Source: Levilactobacillus zymae DSM 19395 (lineage in GTDB: Bacteria > Bacillota > Bacilli > Lactobacillales > Lactobacillaceae). Taken from it: a DNA stretch of 64,000 nucleotides. Both the position numbers and the translations under genes were made by a program. The stretch covers positions 1 through 64,000 of the forward strand of contig NZ_AZDW01000037.1 in NCBI RefSeq assembly GCF_001434115.1, read 5' to 3'. The notes below the pieces were generated by a model, which saw only the letters and a program-made list of their open reading frames with translations, searched no databases and was not told where the DNA came from. Below, piece by piece: positions 59,969-64,000 of this stretch (its first letter is position 1; each line of letters starts with the position of its first letter).

Positions 59969-60174
59969 GCATAATGGCGAAGGGGAAAACTCATCAGGCC
60001 CGCTGACAGCTAAACGGTTAAGCGGGGGAGGCCATGGAAAACTAATCGTTATAATTAGCTAACTTTCAATTGTCGCTGACAACCGAATTGTCGTTGAAAT
60101 GCTGATGTGACAGGAATTGTGGCCGGCTTTTGTCGGCACGATAAACCGGTGACTAGCGACTAAATCGCGAATGC
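59969..60174. other. Intergenic region between members 3 and 4
   Basis: About 200 bases; small repeats such as GGCCGGC-TTTT-GTCGGC, no ORF. Member 4's promoter follows. Confidence -1.
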
Positions 60175-60202
60175 TTGACTCTAACGGGTCCCCCTCTAGA
60201 AT
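60175..60202 (+). promoter_or_regulatory. Promoter 4 of the small secreted protein family
   Basis: TTGACT, 16-base spacer, TAGAAT, then GGATTGTAGATAGCC in the leader. Confidence -1.
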
Positions 60203-60266
60203 GGATTGTAGATAGCCAATGCCTGTGACGACTGACTATAATCCAAAACTCTGAGGGGGAGTTTTC

Positions 60267-60839
60267 ATGAAAAAAGTTTTAGGATATGCTGCAGCTTTAG
60301 TTGCCGCGTTGTCACTGGCGGGTGTTGCGGCAACTTCCGCCCATGCGGACGGGGCTTCAGCTGATGCCGCAAGTGGCATCAGTAGTTCTTCATCATCGGA
60401 TACCTACGACGCCTCATTTAGTTTCGATGGGGGCGGGGATGCCGCAGTGCCAACGGCGGATTCCAGTTCGGCAGTTAGTGCCAGCTCTAGTTCGGCGGCT
60501 AGCTCCAGTTCTTCAGCAGAATCTAGCAAGCCCGAAAAGCCAGCTAAGAAGCCGGCTAAGGTCGTAAAGAGTTCCAAGAAGATGCGGGGTCGTTTGCGTT
60601 ATCGTAAGGATAGCCGCACCGTGCTCTTCCAAAAGGGCCGCAAAGGGGCTAAGGTCACGTTGCGGAACCGCAAGGGCCAATACGTCACGAAGTTTACCGT
60701 TAAGCGCGATGGCAAGTTCAGCATTAAGTTGAGCAAGAAGGAAGCCGAAAAGCTCGCCAAGTACGGCAAGTACTTCACGTTCACGGTTGCCGAAAAGGGC
60801 TACAAGACCTATACCGTTAAGTACGTGATCTTCAAGTAA
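60267..60839 (+). CDS. Small cationic secreted protein with Ser-rich linker, family member 4
   Basis: 190 residues. Signal peptide (cleavage after SAHA, about residue 27), an acidic/Ser-rich stretch, a long Ser/Ala linker (about 55-90), Pro/Lys spacer (KPEKPAKKPAK), then the family domain (about 105-190): RGRLRYRKDSRTVLFQKGRKGA, VTLRNRKGQYVTKFTVKRDGKFSIKLSKKEAEKL, TVAEKGYKTYTVKYVIFK (in sequence). Cysteine-free in the domain. The Ser-rich linker would span the cell wall, and the very basic domain could bind teichoic acids; this is inference. GGGGGAG precedes the ATG. Confidence -1.
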   Translation: MKKVLGYAAALVAALSLAGVAATSAHADGASADAASGISSSSSSDTYDASFSFDGGGDAAVPTADSSSAVSASSSSAASSSSSAESSKPEKPAKKPAKVVKSSKKMRGRLRYRKDSRTVLFQKGRKGAKVTLRNRKGQYVTKFTVKRDGKFSIKLSKKEAEKLAKYGKYFTFTVAEKGYKTYTVKYVIFK

Positions 60840-60856
60840 CTCAAAGTGGATTTTCA

Positions 60857-60893
60857 AAAAAACGCGGGGGATGCCAATCCTCGGCGTTTTTTT
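60857..60893 (+). terminator. Rho-independent terminator
   Basis: AAAAAACGC-GGGGAT pairs with ATCCTC-GGCGTTTTTTT. Confidence -1.
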
Positions 60894-61028
60894 CGGCCTA
60901 ACGCAGGCGAAACCCTTTCCACAAGCGAATTCATAGCGAATTGCGCGCAGCGAAGGGTTGCGACTTGGTGAGGGGGACCACGACTCGTATAATACAGCGT
61001 AAATCAACTTAAAAGGGAGTTGGCAAAA

Positions 61029-61415
61029 TTGGGGGAATTGATTCAGATGACGACGGCGAGTGGCGAACCGGTAGATCAAGAAACGATTGTGATTGTGCCC
61101 CGGAAGAAGCATCTGCCGGTGGCCAAGGGGCCGTTAACGACCCCGTCGCAGCCGGTCGGACCGACCTTGCGGCTCAAGGCAATTCGACCGAAGAAACGGC
61201 AGCTGCGCTTTCATCACGGCCAGCGGGGGATGACGGTGGTTCTTCGCGACCAAGCTCACCAGGTCGTGCGGGTGGTGCGGGTCACTCGGCGGGGAAAACT
61301 GACGGTGACCCTTTCCAAGCAACAGTTACGGACCCTGACGGCCGGACCGTTTTACGTGACGTTGCTGGTCGCCCAACACCCGGCAACCACTGTGAAGTAC
61401 GTGGTAGCCGGTTAA
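61029..61415 (+). CDS. Family member 5, cationic domain without signal peptide
   Basis: About 128 residues. The second half (about 48-128) is the same domain: LRLKAIRPKKRQLRFHHGQRG, VVLRDQAHQVVRVVRVTRRGKLTVTLSKQQLRTL, VAQHPATTVKYVVAG (in sequence). The N-terminus (ELIQMTTASGEPVDQETIVIVPRKK) has no signal peptide, so the protein is cytosolic or exported otherwise, or the signal sequence was lost. TTG 61029 follows AAAGGGAG at 9 bases; the TTG at 61020 is too close. A TATAATA-like -10 (60988) precedes it. More divergent in sequence and GC content than members 1-4. Confidence -1.
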   Translation: MGELIQMTTASGEPVDQETIVIVPRKKHLPVAKGPLTTPSQPVGPTLRLKAIRPKKRQLRFHHGQRGMTVVLRDQAHQVVRVVRVTRRGKLTVTLSKQQLRTLTAGPFYVTLLVAQHPATTVKYVVAG

Positions 61416-61579
61416 TCAATAACTAAATTAATTGTAAGGTGATCTAGTGATCGGCTTTTTTTCACGGTGAAATGGTTGAAGCCACCCGTTAGCTGCCCCA
61501 TAATGCGAACCGAATAGCGGCGAGACTAACTCTCGTTGCCACGGTGAGGATTTGACCTCAGGGGGAGAATGGGTGACCG

Positions 61580-63235
61580 TGCGTGTTGGCTAAACTAAAA
61601 GCAAAATTGAATAATCGGGAATACCAGTACCTGGCGTTGTTTACGCTGCTGGGCTTCTTTATCATGTTGATCTGTTCGTACACGTCCCCGGCGTTTTACT
61701 TCGATTATTCGCCGGACAACAACGCCTTTTTCACGGTGGGTAAGGCCATGGCGCACGGTCAGGTCTTGTACAAGGACATCTTCGAACAGAAGGGGCCGTA
61801 CATCTACCTGCTCCACATCATCGCGTACTTAGTGGCGCAACGGAGCTTTGTGTTCATTTACTTCTACGAGTCGCTGACCCTAATTGCGTCAATGTATCTG
61901 ACGTACCGCATCGCTAAGCTGGTACTGACCACGCCGCAAGCCTTGCTAGTCGGTATTCTATCGCCCGCGTTGTTCCTGTACCACCCGTATTACGATTACG
62001 GGGACACGGCGGAATTTTTCGCCTTGCCGCTGATTTTGTCACTGATTTATCTGATCATGCTCCTAGTGGTGCACCACTTACGGGTCAGCCCCTGGTGGTT
62101 CTTCGCGCAGGGCCTGTTCGTCGGGATCGAATTCTTCTCGAAGTACACGTTACTGGGGGGCTGGATTGCCTTTTACCTGTTCATGGGCGTCTATTTGTTG
62201 CGGCGGAAAAAGTGGCAGATGTTGCAACGCCTGATTCTTTGGAGTGGCGCCGGCTTTCTGCTGGCAACGGTGCCGTGGATCGTTTACTTTGCGGTGGTCC
62301 ACGGGTTGAAGAGCTTTATCGCCGTGTATTTCCTGTTTAACACGCAGGTCTACATGACGTCGTCCGTGTCGTTCTTCGCTAACCTGGTGCAATCGGCCAG
62401 CCTCTTGTCCCAATTCTTCTTGTCTAGCGTGGTCTTCTTCATGCTGGGTCTGGTGGGGACGCTGGCCATCACCTTCCGGACGGATATCTTACCGGGAGCC
62501 TTCGCCAAGAGCCTGTATCTGTTGGTCTTCTTGGGCAACGACATCTTTGCGCTATACGGGTATAGCAGCGGGAACGTTTTTCAATACTATCAATTGGTCT
62601 ACTTCCCGTTCTTTGTCTTGCCATTAATCTACTTCTGCAAGTTCTTCTTCGACCGACAAACGATTCGCAGTGACGACGATGCGTTGACCATCCTGGCGAC
62701 AATTCTGGTCAGTCTCTTCTTGGTACTGGGGGTCAACAACAACTTCACCAGTTCGCGGCTGTTTCCTAATAACGCGTCCGTAACGGATCGGCACACCAAG
62801 GTGCCCCAGGCGCCCGCCCAAACCGAATTTGGTGACTTAATGCGGGCCCAAACCACCGGGAAGATGACCTTGCTGAACTATGGCTCAATCGACATGGGGT
62901 TTTACACCGCCTCGGGGGCCGTGCCGACCCAGTATTACTTCCAGAATTACAATATTCCGGCCAAGAGCGATCCGACAATCCTGAATTCACAGGTCAACGC
63001 GATTCGCCACAAGCAAGTGGAATGGGTGGTCTTTAACACGCCCGCGGGGAAGTCGCCCCAAGCTTGGAAGGGACTATCGTATAAGCCGGGGCAGATCACG
63101 GACGGGAACTTGAATCCGGGAACCGCCCAGATGAGTAAAATTCTTTACCGCAATTATCGGTACGTCGCGCAACACACGCAGAGTTTTGAAAACATGAACG
63201 TGACGTATTGGTTATTCCAGCGGAAGGGAAATTGA
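61580..63235 (+). CDS. Multi-pass membrane protein, GT-C glycosyltransferase-like
   Basis: About 551 residues with 11-12 hydrophobic segments and a C-terminal extracytoplasmic domain (about 425-551). The N-terminal loop after the first segment, FYFDYSPDNNAFFTVGKAMAHGQVLYKDIFEQKGP in parts, has the D-x-x-x-x-x-G-x-x-Y-x-D-F/I layout of GT39/GT83-like polyprenyl-phosphate-sugar transferases, with acidic residues in the catalytic loop. It may add sugars to wall polymers or surface proteins. Start GTG 61580 or TTG 61583; GGGGGAG lies further upstream than usual. Confidence -1.
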   Translation, partial: CVLAKLKAKLNNREYQYLALFTLLGFFIMLICSYTSPAFYFDYSPDNNAFFTVGKAMAHGQVLYKDIFEQKGPYIYLLHIIAYLVAQRSFVFIYFYESLTLIASMYLTYRIAKLVLTTPQALLVGILSPALFLYHPYYDYGDTAEFFALPLILSLIYLIMLLVVHHLRVSPWWFFAQGLFVGIEFFSKYTLLGGWIAFYLFMGVYLLRRKKWQMLQRLILWSGAGFLLATVPWIVYFAVVHGLKSFIAVYFLFNTQVYMTSSVSFFANLVQSASLLSQFFLSSVVFFMLGLVGTLAITFRTDILPGAFAKSLYLLVFLGNDIFALYGYSSGNVFQYYQLVYFPFFVLPLIYFCKFFFDRQTIRSDDDALTILATILVSLFLVLGVNNNFTSSRLFPNNASVTDRHTKVPQAPAQTEFGDLMRAQTTGKMTLLNYGSIDMGFYTASGAVPTQYYFQNYNIPAKSDPTILNSQVNAIRHKQVEWVVFNTPAGKSPQAWKGLSYKPGQITDGNLNPGTAQMSKILYRNYRYVAQHTQSFENMNVTYWLFQRKGN

Positions 63236-63272
63236 TACAGGTAACGAGGCGTCAGTGGGGGAGTCTGGTAGA

Positions 63273-64000
63273 ATGACGCAATTGATGCGACGAGTGGTCA
63301 CCAAGTATTGGTGGCAGTTAGAGCTACTGAGTTTTGTCGTGCTCAGTCTGATTTGGATCTTACCCTGGGGCTTTTCTGGCAAAATCTATCTGGGCGATGA
63401 CCTGGGGTTTCATCTGAACCGAATCCAGGGCTTAGCTAAGGACATTCAGCTGAGCGGCAATTGGTGGCAGATTCCGGCGGTCTCGACCGCGGCCTTTAGC
63501 GGGTGGGGTTATCCCATCAACCTGTTCTACCCGGCGGCCGCCTTACTGCCGGCGGCTTGGTTGCAAACCATTGCCAGTGGCGTTGGCGGGTACTACGTCT
63601 TCTTGGTTTTATTGAACGTCTTGACTCTGTGGGTGGCGGCGACAGTTGCGGCGCGCTTGCTGCCGAGCCGGTCGCAGGCCTTCTTAGCCGCCGTGATTTA
63701 CGGCTTTGCGCAATACCGTTTTCTGGACTTCTTCGTGCGGGGGTCACTAGCGGAAGGCATCGTCTTTGCCTTTCTGCCACTGATTTTCTACGGCGTCTAT
63801 AGTATCGCGGCCGGTGATTATCACAAGTGGCCGTGGTTGGCCGTGGGGATGGCGTTGATCGCATTGACCCACGTGATTTCGCTGGTTCTCAGCAGTGTCG
63901 GGGTCGTCATCATGTTAAGCCTTTGGGGCTTGCGGCGTAAGGAACTCCGGGCACGGGGACTACGCTTCGGGGCCGCCGCGGGACTGGCCGTTTTGCTGTC
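63273..64000 (+). CDS. Multi-pass membrane protein, YfhO/GT-C-like, truncated by window edge
   Basis: At least 242 residues; the 3' end lies outside the window. After the first hydrophobic segment comes GDDLGFHLNRIQGLAKDIQ, an acidic pair in the first extracytoplasmic loop as in GT-C enzymes and YfhO-family proteins, then several membrane segments (YYVFLVLLNVLTLWVAATVAA, AFLAAVIYGFAQYRF, GIVFAFLPLIFYGVYS). GGGGGAG precedes the ATG, 37 bases after the previous stop, so both genes are probably one operon. Confidence -1.
   Translation, partial: MTQLMRRVVTKYWWQLELLSFVVLSLIWILPWGFSGKIYLGDDLGFHLNRIQGLAKDIQLSGNWWQIPAVSTAAFSGWGYPINLFYPAAALLPAAWLQTIASGVGGYYVFLVLLNVLTLWVAATVAARLLPSRSQAFLAAVIYGFAQYRFLDFFVRGSLAEGIVFAFLPLIFYGVYSIAAGDYHKWPWLAVGMALIALTHVISLVLSSVGVVIMLSLWGLRRKELRARGLRFGAAAGLAVLL

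Overview
The window reads as a chromosomal segment of Levilactobacillus brevis or a very close relative. The main reason is three tandem genes whose N-terminal halves match, as I remember it, the L. brevis S-layer protein SlpA (signal peptide followed by KSYATAGAY). This is a recognition from memory, not a search. The remaining genes are ordinary Lactobacillaceae genes with strong AGGAGG-type ribosome binding sites. The rsmG-noc-soj-parB-ychF block near the right end is normally close to the replication origin in Firmicutes. I saw no rRNA, tRNA or CRISPR array.

Layout. 1-2.7 kb: a type I restriction specificity (hsdS) locus with one broken main gene, a tyrosine recombinase and two truncated cassettes in opposite orientations joined by inverted repeats, i.e. 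an invertible specificity switch. 2.7-12 kb: housekeeping and metabolic genes (hydrolases, a tyrosine phosphatase, a YczE-like membrane protein, a cysteine-free HhH-GPD glycosylase, glpK with a CcpA site, an orphan antitoxin, a DUF368 lipid carrier transporter). 12-19 kb: a sulfur island with a LysR regulator, a YeeE/YedE thiosulfate-type transporter, a CoA-disulfide reductase fused to rhodanese, and a complete sulfonate/taurine-type ABC importer. 19-27 kb: rlmD, an SDR, a TPP riboswitch with thiM-thiD-thiE, and a MacB-like exporter. 27-34 kb: a chimeric secreted amidase, an SOS promoter with no intact gene behind it, a secreted protein, and a sigma factor with DUF1659 and DUF2922 genes.

34-40 kb is the cell-surface region: three S-layer paralogues with separate promoters and terminators and clearly different codon bias, then an LPXTG protein. 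40-45 kb has several regulators, including a ComK-like protein. 45-51 kb is a nucleoside region: a long apparently non-coding transcript with a CcpA site built into its promoter, a phosphopentomutase homologue lacking most catalytic residues, a NupC transporter, an AzgA purine permease and a nucleoside hydrolase. 51-58 kb: a 33-residue membrane micropeptide, a variant metallophosphoesterase and the chromosome segregation block. 58-61.4 kb: five related small, very basic, mostly secreted proteins, four of them with their own strong promoter. The window ends in two multi-pass GT-C-like membrane proteins, the second cut by the edge.

The best candidates for something undescribed are the tandem family of small cationic secreted proteins (58.2-61.4 kb), the CcpA-controlled ~600-nt RNA (45.3-45.9 kb), the minus-strand RNA with repeated C-rich loops (2.7-2.9 kb) and the degenerate phosphopentomutase (46.3 kb).
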